Positions 25,201 to 40,719 of a stretch of 64,000 nucleotides of DNA are shown piece after piece. The stretch's first letter is position 1. Each line of letters starts with the position of its first letter. The stretch comes from Vanrija pseudolonga. Taxonomy: Eukaryota > Basidiomycota > Tremellomycetes > Trichosporonales > Trichosporonaceae. The notes under the pieces are model-generated. The model was not told the DNA's origin. It ran no database searches and saw only the letters and a list, made by a program, of their open reading frames with translations. The stretch lies in the NCBI RefSeq assembly GCF_020906515.1, contig NC_085855.1, positions 2,046,001 through 2,110,000 on the forward strand. The letters run 5' to 3'. A program made the translations under genes and the position numbers.

Positions 25201-25384
25201 ACAAGGCTCGCACATGGGCCCCATACACATGCCCCCATCACACTTGTACAAATACCCAGCAACACAACTACCTCTTGTTACAGCAACACAACTATCCTCT
25301 GTTAATGTCAAACAAGCCCCTACACCACGATCCCCTACATCACCACTAGTCGTTGTATTCATCATGCATCGTGACCACTGCCGC

Positions 25385-26687
25385 CTAGCTCGAAAAGTCG
25401 CTCACGCACTCCCAACCCTTTCCAACGCCCTCCTTCCACAAGCTGACCTTGCCGTCACCGCACGACACGGCCAGAATGTTGCCAGCAATGGACCAGGAGA
25501 CGCGCCAGACGGCGTCGGGGAAGTGTGGGTCGTCGGACTGGGGTGCCTGGGGCTTGAGAGGCGTCGACTGCCAGGGCGACGTGGGTGAGGAGCGGGTGTG
25601 GATGAGGACGGTGCGGTCCTGTGACGTTAGCGGGTGATGGCAAGTCTCCAGCACACCCAACTCACCTGCGACGCAGACGCAATGTACATGCCAGGAAGGC
25701 CGATGTTTGGTGCCCACGAGACGTCGCGGACCCAGTTCTCGTGGCCCTTGATCTCCTCCTCCTCTGACCACTTCTTGGCAGCCTCGTCGTAGCCCCAGAC
25801 GCGGATGGCGTTGTCCGAACCGCCGGAGACGATGCGCTTCTGCGACTCGACCTGTCCGGACGTGGCGGCACCCTTCTGTCCAGGTGCGCTCAGAACTGAT
25901 GGTGCCCACGAGACGGCGTTGGCGCCCGAGCCGTGAGCGGGGAAGATGACAGCGTCGGTGGATCCGTCGTCTGGGCGTGTCAGTGGTGCACACTCACGGG
26001 GATTCGACGCCACTCACTCTGGAAGCTAAGGACGGAGATCTTGCCGTCGCTCGAGGCGCAGGCGAGGATCGGTCCGAGGTCATAAGGCGCCCAGGCGATC
26101 GAGTTGACTGAGGTGTGAGTGCTGTTCTCCCAACGCCTGACCAGCACCCCACTCACCACTCGCCGAGTGCAGCGTGTGCTCCTTGATCCGCTCCCAGCCG
26201 TCCTGGATCTCGCCGCCAGAGCCCTTGCCGTGCCCGGGGCCGACCTCCTTCCAGATGAAGACGCGGCCGTCGTACGAGCACGAGGCGAGGATGGATCCGA
26301 ACGAGGGGTGCGCCCAGGACACCTGCCAGACGGGCGCAGTGTGGCTGCGCGGGGGTCAGCCAACATCCAGCGAGGCCGGCGATGCTGCTCGGCGGCTCGG
26401 CCACTCCACAACTCACCCCTTGAGCACGATCGGGTCGCCCTTAGCCTCGCCCTTGACCACGTTGAAGATGCGCACCGTCTTGTCGGACGACGCAGTGGCC
26501 AGGCGCTTGCCGTAGTAGTCGAGCTGGGCATCGTGCTGGCGGTCAGTACGGCGGTTCACGGTGCCGTCACTCACGATCATGTCCTCATGTTGCGTCTCGA
26601 CCGGCACGGCCTTGGACGCTTGTGTCGCCGACTGGGGTGTGAGTGCGCTGTGCTGGGCCACAGGCTTGAACAGCGTCGACTTACCAT
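25385..26687 (-). CDS. SEC13: COPII coat and nuclear pore protein Sec13
   Basis: A WD40 beta-propeller protein spliced from seven exons. The first coding exon is the ATG alone (26685-26687), followed by GTAAGT. Conserved blocks in order are [76 protein letters not shown] and [20 protein letters not shown], all typical of Sec13. It partners with Sec31 in the outer COPII coat, with the Nup84/Y complex at the nuclear pore and with the SEA/GATOR2 complex. It is divergent from the MCM-binding protein gene, with 330 bp between starts. Confidence 0.97.
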
Positions 26688-27017
26688 GTTTGTGAAGAGT
26701 GCGGATGTGTAGGAGATGCAAGCTCTACAATAGCAGTCAGTCGTCGTGGCGCGGTCAGTCGTCGATGATGCTCGTCGTTGTAGTTCACGGCGTGTTGCGT
26801 TTGGCGCGCTGACGATGAGCGCACTGCTGGAGACGGAATCAAATGCCACGTGGGATGTGACGGAATCAAAAGTGACTAGCTACGGTCGCGTCGATCGACG
26901 AGGCCACACGCGACGGCGCAATGTTCACGGCGCGCGTCGCAAGATTACAACCAGGCGGGCAGGACAACGACATCTCGGTCACTCACTCTACACTCTACAC
27001 ACTTTACCCCACACACA
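26688..27017. other. Divergent promoter region, 330 bp
   Basis: Lies between SEC13 (-) and the MCM-binding protein gene (+). No specific element recognised. Confidence 0.6.
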
Positions 27018-28732
27018 ATGTTGTCAGTCGAGCAGATCACAAGGATAGCCCTCAGGGAGAATGACGGGCAGGGTGAGCTACCGCAATGCCCGTAACACCA
27101 GCTCACACCCAGCCCCGTCCGACGTCGAGGCGTACATCGCGGCGGTGGAGGCCGCGCTGAGCAAGCCCGACGAGGTGTGTACAGCTAGACTACGCGGGAC
27201 GCAGCTGACCCTCCAGATCCCTGCATTCACACCGACCTCGCGCCCCCTCTCGGTCGTCCGCTTCCGCTGCCTCCTCCAGGACACGGGCTACCCCGCCGAG
27301 GTGTACCTCCCCGACGAGGCCCCGGCGGGGGAGCAGGTTGACTGGAGCAAGCTGCGCGAGCGCTGGGTCGGATGGGCTGTCGAGTGAGCTGACTATCCGT
27401 GTCTCTCTGGGACAATAGCTGACGTCGCAGGGTACCTGGCGAGCAGCCGTGGTCAAAGCTCGGCAGCGACCTCTCCTCGCAACTCGCCTCGCTCGGCCTC
27501 GACGCCGCCCTCCCGCCCGTGATCAAGGGCAAGTACCCCTTCGCGCAGGACAGCTACACGGGCGCCCTGCTCAAGATCTACGACGACGCGTCGTTCCGCC
27601 CCGCGTCGGCGTACGACGTCGTCGGCATCGTGAGCTCTGCGCCCGTGCCGACACCGTACTCGGGCGACGAGGACGCCGAGGCGCCGCTCGCGCCCGCGAT
27701 CCACGTCCTCACTACCCCCGTGCAGGCGTACCCGCCCGCACCTGGCCCCACGCCTGTGGGAGACAGCAGCGTGCGTGCCCGCCTCGTGTCGTACCTCGCC
27801 TCGGCGTTCTCCCCGCCCGACGAGGCGGCCGGCGAGCTGCTGCTGCTCACGCTCATTGCGTCGCCGGCCACCCGGCCCGTGGGCCTCGCCCCGCTCGGCA
27901 CGCTCAGCGTCAATCTTCTCCGCCAGCCTGTGCCCTCTGCGAGCCTGCACGCCATCCTGGCGTCCGTGTCCCCGACGTTCATCGCGCTCAAGCTCACGCT
28001 CGAGCTGCTGCATGCGCGCGCGTTCCGCCCGTCCTCGAGCGACGGCACGTCCCTTACCCCGGGCCTGTTGCAGCTCGCACCGGGAACGCTCCTCGCGCTC
28101 GACGAGAGCGGGCTCGGCGAGGGCGGCCAGCTGCGCGAGCTCGCAGTCAAGAATGTGCAGGCGCTCGGCGAGGCCATCGGCGAGCAGGTCGTCAAGTACG
28201 AGTATCCGTTCATGGACGGGCTCAAGATGGAGACGGCGGTGCGCGCGGTCATTGAGAGCGAGGGCAAGAGTTTGCTTCCTGCGGATGTACATGTGCCAGT
28301 CACGCTTGCGGCTGGCGCTGCGGTGGCCAGCGACGCTGACCTCGCGGAGTTCCGCGCGTACCTCGCGTACCACGGCTCCAGCGGGCAGGCGGCCAAGATT
28401 GTCATTCCCGACGAGGTCGGCACGGCGATCCAGGATGGGTTTGTCGAGGAGCGCAAGGCTGCCGGTGCGGGCAGTGTCGAGGCGGCAGAGGCACGTCTCC
28501 GGCGCCGTATGAAGCTCGCGAGGTGAGTAGCTGGACGCAGCTTCGAGACGTCAGCTCACACCCCAGACTCGTCGCGCTCACCTACCCCGACGCCACGCTC
28601 GCGACCGAGCGCTGGGAGCAGACTGTCCGCCTCGACAACGAGGTCGACGCACGCCTCGCCAAGCGCGAGGAGGAGAGGAGAAATACAAAGCTTGGCGCGC
28701 CGACTGCCAACGGCACAGCAGCATCAACATAG
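27018..28732 (+). CDS. Mini-chromosome maintenance complex-binding protein (MCMBP/ETG1)
   Basis: Five exons starting at ATG 27018 and ending at TAG 28730-28732. The protein begins MLSVEQITRIALRENDGQ, has the N-terminal region with VVRFRCLLQDTGYPAEVYLP, then a conserved core with AAGELLLLTLIASPATRPVG, a LLQLAPGTLLALDESGL block, EGKSLLPADVHVPV and a C-terminal LRRRMKLARLVALTYPDATL. These match the MCMBP family, which binds Mcm3-7 and helps assemble or unload the replicative helicase. The family is absent from budding yeast but found in many other fungi. It is convergent with the V-ATPase subunit B gene, with 69 bp between stops. Confidence 0.9.
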
Positions 28733-28801
28733 ATATACGAGAGACTGGATGCATCATCGTCACCGCAGCTAGGCTTATACATTTACGAGACAACTAAACT
28801 C

Positions 28802-30802
<2,001 letters not shown>

Positions 30803-32176
30803 GGTGTGCTCGATGGTGTATAGTGAGATGGGTAGCAGCTCGTTGTCGTCGATACGAGCGAGCGGGCGGGCTGGAGCAGGCCAGGCAGCGGCACGACGGG
30901 GGGGATGAGATCACGCTGGTGCTGCGTGATACGGCGCTTGGCCAATCGTCACTGTGTCAGGGAAGCGAGGCAAGGCGAGGCGAGGGGGGGAAGTACACGT
31001 CATTTTGTGCCGGAGGTTGTGGCGCCTGCTGTGATTGTGGCTTTGAGCGGGGGGGTTCAGTTCCATCGCTGTATGCATGCGTTCGCTCTGGGTGCTTGAG
31101 GTCGAGGCTGTCGGTGGTGATGGCCGGTGGGTGTATGTTCTGAGCAAGAGATATCGCGAGGTGGAAGAACTGGCTGGGGTGGGGGTTAACTCTCGCGGCT
31201 GTGGCTTCGCGGGCCTTATCAGCCGTCATGGGGGGGCATTCTAGCTGCTCTCGGCCACTCTGGGCGGTGCATGGCCCATTGATAGAACGACAGTGGTCGT
31301 TTTCCAATAAATGTGGGATAGCGGAGGTGGCAATGGAAGTCATGGACCTGAAGCGATCTGTTGGCAGGCCAGTATCCAGAGTGCCATGTCGTTCACTCGA
31401 GTCACCCCTTCATGACCGTCATGTCCTCTGACAGATCCCCCTCACGTCGAGTTGTATTCATGACTCTGTCATCACCCAGCCACCCGGCTCACATGGTATC
31501 GGGTCGTCGAGGGAACCACGGCAACGGCACAGCAAACGTGCCACTGAACTGCCCTACAGCCTGCGTTAGCTCCGTCGTGCCCCTATAGCCCACTCTCGTC
31601 TGCACACGTCGACCCGTGTCTACTATCAGTTCAGTCATCAGGCAGTACTCTGCCAGACTGCCCTCGCTTGACAGGCAGGCAGAGTTGCCTGCTACCCCCC
31701 CAGCTCAGCCCCCCAGCTCAGCGCACCCAGTGTAGTGCCGTGGCGCTCGTATTACGGCCCCTGCCGAGGCTTATCACGCGTCGCGCTGCCTGACTGCCGA
31801 CCCCCACTGTCTCTCTGCCCTTGCTCAGGCCCGCAGTCGACGTGCGCGGAGCCACACTACCTCACAGTGCCACTGCATGCCCCCCACTCGTGCCCCTCGC
31901 GCCTCAGTTAGTAGGGATGTCTCCTGCCCCGACCACGCCAAGCCCGCTCCTATATTGCCCTGACGCTCTGCTCCCACCTCATGCCACGCCACGCCCTATC
32001 ATACCCCAACGCCCACGCCTCATAGAACATCTCATTGCATGCCGTGGCCGTGTCGTCACCGGTCAGACACATCCAGTGTACGCCCGGAGATCTCTAGTGT
32101 TAGTAGGTGGAGTTTCGGAAGGATGGATAACGGTCCCGGCTAGGAGTGGCTAGAAGGGGTGGCCCGGTCTAGACGT
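30803..32176. other. Intergenic, 1.37 kb
   Basis: Between the VMA2 start and the cofilin stop, both minus-strand genes. It holds the VMA2 promoter and the cofilin 3' region. Open frames here have no protein-like composition; nothing else recognised. Confidence 0.65.
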
Positions 32177-33279
32177 TTATCGGCGGTTGGCACGCTCAAG
32201 GACTGCGGCGGTTAGCGGGGCACGCCGTCTACCAAACAGCCTCGCTACTCACTGGCCTCCTTGGTGATCTCCGAGTAGTCGGTGGCCTGGACATCGATGT
32301 GGATGCCCTCGAGACGGCGGTGGAGGGCGTCCTTGGACGAGGCGTAGATCATCTTGTTGCGGACGTTGGCATCGTCGGGCGACCTGGGACGGTTAGATAC
32401 GACACGCAAGCGGGGGCGGGGGTCAGGGGGTGCCGAGTGTAAAGCGGCTCTGCTGCACCGCCTCGGCGCTGCGCTCCGAGCGCGGCGGCGCGCACCAGCG
32501 CCGCACACAACCACCCCACCGCCAGCCAACAACAGCCTACTCACCACTGGACAAAGACGAGCTTGTTGCGGATACCCTCGCCGGGGAGCTCGTACTGGAA
32601 GTCGTAGACGGCCCACCTGCACTCCTTCTCGGGCAGGTCGGCGACAAAGTCCTCAAAGTTGCGCGACTCGGACGTCTTGAGCACAACAATCGACTTCTTG
32701 TCGTCCGAAACGCCGTAGATGACGTACGCGAGCTTCTTGCCAGTCTTGAGCTCCTGGTACTTCTCGAGGGTCTCGGGGACCTGTGGGGGGGTGATTGATA
32801 GCGGTGCGGGGGTGCGTGGGCAGGGCAGGGCGTTATGACCAGATCAGATGACGTCGGGCGCGGCGTGGAGACGGTTCGGTGCGTTTGGTTTTTGGGTGAG
32901 CAGGCCAGCCATACCCACACGCCAGCAAATCACGCGAGGAGAGCGGACGGTGCGGCGCACGGCAGGATGAAGCGAGGAGCGAGCGGCGGCCAGGGGCACG
33001 ATGTGTGTTTACCGTTTTGCGCGGGGGTAGCAAAGGCAGTCGTTGGGGGGCGGCGGGACGGGCGGCATCACGACATGGTAAGCATCGGGGTCAAGAGCGT
33101 ATCGGCAGCGGCAGCGGCGAGGACAGCGACGAGGACAACAACAATAACAAGAGCGAGGGGGACCCGGTCAGCGATTCGCTCTGGTCCGAGACAAGACTCG
33201 TCGACGCACCGGCTGGACACCAGACGACTGGGGGATGTTAGTGCTTGCTCTCGTAGGTGCAGGACTCCATGCTCACCAT
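32177..33279 (-). CDS. COF1: Cofilin (ADF family actin-severing protein)
   Basis: Five exons join in phase to 137 residues: 33277-33279 (ATG only), 33210-33227, 32545-32780, 32253-32383 and 32177-32202. The protein starts [20 protein letters not shown] and has [58 protein letters not shown] and ends KEAILERANRR. The SSPDDA/K-long-helix pattern (SKDALHRRL) is the F-actin binding site. The second intron is 429 nt, about ten times the local norm, near the 5' end as often seen in strongly expressed fungal cytoskeleton genes. The next upstream gene is alpha-actinin, so two actin regulators sit in tandem. Confidence 0.95.
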
Positions 33280-33615
33280 CTTTGCGGGGTGTTTTGTAGA
33301 GGTGGGGGTAGGAGAAGTAGAGGGGGCGATGGGTGGATGGGAGAGGAGGAAGGGGAGGAGAGAGATGTATAGCTGTGCGGTGCGCTGCCGTGGTCGAGCG
33401 AGCGAGCGGACTGTACGAGCGTCGTCGGTGGGTGTTGGCGTGGCGCACAGTTCCACCATGTCAGGGTTGCGCAAAGGGGTTGGGTGGGGGGTTATTCTTG
33501 ATAGCGCCCCCCAATTAAACAAAAGTGGCACCCCCACGCTCGCGACTGATTTCACCGTCCACACCCGCCCCACTGCAATGTACAACTGCATCCCAATGCG
33601 TCCTATACACAGACT
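33280..33615. other. Intergenic, 336 bp
   Basis: Cofilin promoter and alpha-actinin 3' region. No specific element recognised. Confidence 0.6.
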
Positions 33616-36474
<2,859 letters not shown>

Positions 36475-36830
36475 TGCAAGTGGGCCCAGAGGGCTGAGTG
36501 CGCTGTCGTGTGTGAAGCTGGGGGCTGTCGGTGTGGGAGAGAAGCAGTGTGACGATGCTGGGCGAGGGCGAGAAGGACAGAAGGGCAGATGTGCTGGGGG
36601 GTGATCGACGCCGCCGTCGTCGTCGCCGCCCGTTTCCCAGCTTGTTGTCTCTCTGGCCGCCGCGACAAACAAATAAATCAGGGACGCTTTAGCTCCCGCC
36701 ACCCTCAAACCAGAGCCAGAGTGAGGTATGCTATATGACATGCAGCGATTCATTCATGCTGCACGACTATGCAGCCGACGGTCGCGACAATGCTAGACTG
36801 CAAATGCATACATGGCGACTCCACGACGCC
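36475..36830. other. Intergenic, 356 bp
   Basis: Alpha-actinin promoter and 3' region of the Ctu2 gene. Nothing recognised. Confidence 0.55.
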
Positions 36831-38506
36831 CTACTCGTCGTCGTCGTCAATCAAAAACTGCGCCACCTGATCACGTAGCTCGCTGGGCGGAACGTGGCGC
36901 CGCTCCTGGACCCTCGCCCCCACCCACAGTGGCAGTGGCACTGGCTCGGCAGTGGGCCGGTCCTTCTGCGCCGCCGTGAGGGGCGTGAACATTGTCAGGC
37001 AGGCGTAGCAGAGGAGCGGGGCGAGGGGGTCGGCCGAGGGGGCGGCAGCGACACCGTCGCCTTTACCAGGCAGCGATGTGAGCGCTGAGCGTGCCTTCCA
37101 GTCGATGGCGGAGGCGTCGACAGGTCTGGCGCGCGTCAGTGGCGACACACGGACACATACTCACAGCTGGCACACGGGGCACAATGGCCCATCGGCCTCG
37201 CCTACAAAACACAGCTTGTCGCCCGTCTTGTTGATCGTCGTCACGGTTGACGGGTGCGAGACGTTGAGCCCGGCGATGAAGCCTGGGGTGTCAGCAAGCG
37301 AACACATGGCGGCACTCACGCTCAGTCAGCGCCTCGATGCTCGCTGTTGCGCCCTTGCCACGCGCGTCGCGTCGAGCGCCCCCGCCCGTCCCGTCCCACC
37401 GGCGCTCATTGTACGTCTCCACCCGGCGGCCATGGCACCAAATGGCCGCCTCTTTCAGCGATACGTTCTTCATAACCTTGATCCGGGTCACGGTGCGGCC
37501 AGCGCGAGGCAGCGGAGCCGAGCTCGCAAGCTCAAGCGGCAGCGCCCAACCACGCCCGGTCGCCGTACCGGCGATCACTCTCTGGGCCTCCCGTGTCGAC
37601 GTCTCTCCAACCAGCAGGTGCGAGATGTTGGGAAGCGCGTGCGCCACCACGCCCAGCAACCCATCGAGGATGTGCGCGAGGAGCGCGGGGCGGGAGGGAG
37701 GGGGGAGGGAGGTGAGGAGCGCCTGGAGCGACTCGAGCGGGGTGGCTGTTGACGACGAGGGGGTCGAGAGGAGTGGTAAGTCTGGACATCCGTCAGCGCT
37801 CGCGCCGCTTGTACCACTCACCAGGCTCATCAAGCCGAACAGCGACCGCCTCGGCGTCGTCGCTTCCCTCCTCCGTACCACCGCCAAGCGCCGCCACCCG
37901 CCGGCTCAACAGCGGGTCAAAGGAGTCCTCGGCACGCACGCAGACGAAGCGCAGCCCGCGCTCCTCCGCAAACGCCCTCAGCAGCCCCTCGCGGCTCGGC
38001 AAGCCAGTCACGGCAGAAAAGTCGACGTGCACGGCCCATCCGCGCTCCCACACCGCCTCGCGCTGCCCGCGCGTCGTGTCCCGCACCTCGCCATCGCGGC
38101 CGACGTAGCGCTCGTGCACGAGGTCCGCGAGCGCCGAGGAGCCCGCGCCGGCCGAGAGCGCGAGCAGGACGTTGGCGCCCGTCGGGCGCGGGAACGGCTG
38201 CGCTGAGCGCGCGTCGGCGGGCAGCAGGGGCGGGTGGAGCGACTTGACCACCGAGACACGCACTGCCGACTCGAAGCAGCCGCTACTGGTTAGGACACTG
38301 CCGTGGGGGAGGGACGTACCGGCACATGGTGACTGAGCGCACGATGTACAGACACTTGTTGGTCCGGCAGCGCTGGCACACGCCCTTCTCGCGCTGGTAG
38401 ACGCGCTTACGGCCTGGCGTCAGCTGTGGGTGTCGACGGTGGGTCACGTACGCGGCATGACGACTGCCTCGTCGCCCTGTCCATCGGGCTGGTTTGCACA
38501 GGACAT
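36831..38506 (-). CDS. NCS2: Cytoplasmic tRNA 2-thiolation protein 2 (Ncs2/Ctu2)
   Basis: Six exons from ATG 38506-38504. The N-terminus has the Cys motif of the family (GVCQRCRTNKCLYIVR, then MCRGCFESAV). The middle has an adenine-hydrolase-like GANVLLALSAGAGSSALADL, and later blocks include DGLLGVVAHALPNISHLLVG, RVIAGTATGRGWALPLEL, KEAAIWCHGRRVETYN, TEGDKLCFVGE-like GDKLCFVGEADGPLCPVCQL and a C-terminal FLIDDDDE. Ctu2 works with Ctu1/Ncs6 and the Urm1 pathway to thiolate the wobble uridine of tRNA-Lys, -Glu and -Gln. It is divergent from ERG28 with 220 bp between starts. Confidence 0.9.
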
Positions 38507-38726
38507 GTTGCCTGAGATGTGGAGATGTGGAGATGCGAGTTGTCGCAGTCAGCGGCGGCGAGATTTCGTTGACAGCTGACTGACATTGCTAACGACGGAA
38601 AAATCCGTCAACAACCGTGCCTGGAGCGCAAAGGCCACCAGCAACCACCATCGCATCGTGCTACAATTGATCCAGGTTTCTTGAGTTTGCTCTTTCCTCG
38701 ATCCTCGACCCGACTGCTTGCCGACA

Positions 38727-39277
38727 ATGAGCTCTTGTAAGATTAAAGCACGCGTATGAGCTGACCCCAGACCTCCCCCCTGTGCCCGCTACCGGCGGCG
38801 TCCTGCCCTACTGGCTGCTCATCACGTCGGTCGCGTCGGCGTACAACGTGGTCCAGAACTACTTTACCCTCAAGCAGAGCAAGGAGGTGTACGGCGGCAA
38901 GCCGGAGCTGAGTGGGTCCAGAAACCCAGTGCATAGCTGACTCCAGTGAACCCCCTTGCTGGACGCCTCTTCTCCGCATGGACCGCCATGGCCGCCGCGG
39001 TGCGCTTCCTCGCCGCATACGACATCAGCAACAAGGGGTGAGTTGGTCCGCGGGCCGTGCTGACCTCTAGCCTGTACGACCTCGCCATTGTCGCGTTCGG
39101 CGTCGCCACGTTTCACTTCACCACCGAGCTCCTCGTCTTTGGCACGGTCAAGATCAACCGCGCCAGCATCGGCCCGCTCGTCATTGGCTGTGAGTCCTGC
39201 AGAGGAGCGACGCTGACACGGCAGCCAGCGGAGTCGCATGGATGCTCACTCAGCGCTCGTACTACCTCGGCCTGTAA
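38727..39277 (+). CDS. ERG28: Ergosterol biosynthesis scaffold Erg28
   Basis: Five exons (38727-38736, 38771-38911, 38947-39037, 39071-39189, 39225-39277) give 137 residues. It starts MSSYLPPVPATGGVLPYWLL and has the conserved QSKEVYGGKPELMNPLAGRL, WTAMAAAVRFLAAYDISNKG and FHFTTELLVFGTVKI blocks. Erg28 is a four-helix ER membrane protein that tethers the C-4 demethylation enzymes Erg25, Erg26 and Erg27. It is convergent with the enoyl-CoA isomerase gene, 63 bp between stops. Confidence 0.95.
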
Positions 39278-39340
39278 ACCCGATGCACATCATTGCTTGA
39301 ACACTTTCGACGTACAGCACATAAAACTACGGATACAGGT

Positions 39341-40264
39341 CTACAACTTGGCGAGCTTGGCGGCAGTCAGCTTCTCGAGCTGCTTGCGCTTCTCAAAGCC
39401 GATTGCGGCGTGCGCTGGCATGAGAACCTTGCGGTTGGAGCGCGACTGGTCAATGAAGCCGTGGTACAGGCCCTCCTTGATGGCGCCCCACGAGCCCGAG
39501 CCGATGGTCGCGCTGGCCTTGAGGCCGAGTTCGACGGCACGCTTGAGCACGGCGCCCTCCTTGCCCGGGCCCTGGTCGTCGACAATCTCGTCGAGGATGC
39601 CCTCCTTGAGGAGCTCGGGCTGGGTCCAGCGCTTGCCGAGCATAGTGTCACGGGCGTTGCGGGGGGTGAGGCGCGACGAGATGATCTCGTTGAACGAGTT
39701 GGGGAGAGGGAGGCCGATGAGGATCTCGTTCATCGACACCATGCCCTTGCCCGAGGTCATGATGCGGAAGTCGCAGCTGAGGGCGAGGACCATGCCGCCG
39801 GCGAAGGCTACGACGTCAGCTACAGTAGCCGCCACACTCGGCGTCTACTCACCGTGACCGTTGATCGCGGCGACAGTGACGAGGGGGAAGGTCATGAGGC
39901 GGTACATGGTCGGGTCATAGTCGGCTGCAGTTATGTCAGCTAGCTGCGCCAAGCCTATCGGCACTCTCCACTCACACTCGAAAAAGTTGGGGTCGGACAG
40001 GCAGGCGGGGTCGAGGCCGTTGCTGAAGAACTTGGGCAATGACGACGTGATGACGAGGGTACCAGCGCCCTGGTACTTGCCGCGGGCCTTGGGGTCGGGG
40101 TTTCCAGCGCCCGTCGCGCGCCACTCTGCCTCGACAATGTCGAGGTTTGCCTTGAGCTCGTGGAGCAGCTCGGGGGTGAGGCGGTTGTCGGGGGCCGAGT
40201 GGAGCGAGATGACCCACGCGACGGGGTGAGGGCGGGAGAGGGTCATGAGAGGGGTGGCCGACAT
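39341..40264 (-). CDS. Peroxisomal enoyl-CoA hydratase/isomerase family protein
   Basis: Three exons (39976-40264, 39853-39924, 39341-39807) give 275 residues. The crotonase fold motifs are present: oxyanion-hole region INGHAFAGGMVLALSCDFRI and the isomerase-type MNEILIGLPLPNSF, similar to plant and fungal delta3,delta2-enoyl-CoA isomerases, where the Glu acts as base. The protein ends AKL, a type 1 peroxisomal targeting signal, so it should act in beta-oxidation of unsaturated fatty acids. Hydratase activity cannot be excluded from sequence. Confidence 0.88.
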
Positions 40265-40289
40265 TGTGCTGGATCTGTGTATGTGGTGG

Positions 40290-40290
<1 letters not shown>

Positions 40291-40323
<33 letters not shown>
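40291..40323. repeat. (GTT)n microsatellite, about 11 units
   Basis: Trinucleotide tract just upstream of the enoyl-CoA isomerase start. Two further 12-G runs lie at 40358-40369 and 40459-40470, in the same 455-bp divergent promoter region shared with the Zn2Cys6 regulator gene. Nothing else is seen in that gap. Confidence 0.9.
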
Positions 40324-40324
<1 letters not shown>

Positions 40325-40719
40325 GAGAAGATTGAGAAAGAAATTATATATGTGGGAGGGGGGGGGGGGTTGTGATGCGCTGGCGGCTATCTGTTGCCGA
40401 CGTCGAGATGCACAATGGCCGCCAGAAAAGGGACATCAGCGACGCCGTCATAACCGGAGGGGGGGGGGGGTCTTAACAGGGCGGTGTGCATAAATAAATC
40501 CGCTGGGCGGGATGCTCCCCGGCCGCCCCCACACTTGATGTTTAGTGGGTGGGCCACCATCCACCCCTCTCCCCTTCCTTTGCCGCCGGCGGGGTCCAGT
40601 GAGCCCACCTCGAACGCCAACAACAAGCGATCAGCAAGGTATCCGATCAGAAAGAGACATTTAATCCCCCCTCGGCCCGGCATCTTACTCATCCCCACGC
40701 ACCACCCACTCACTCAATC

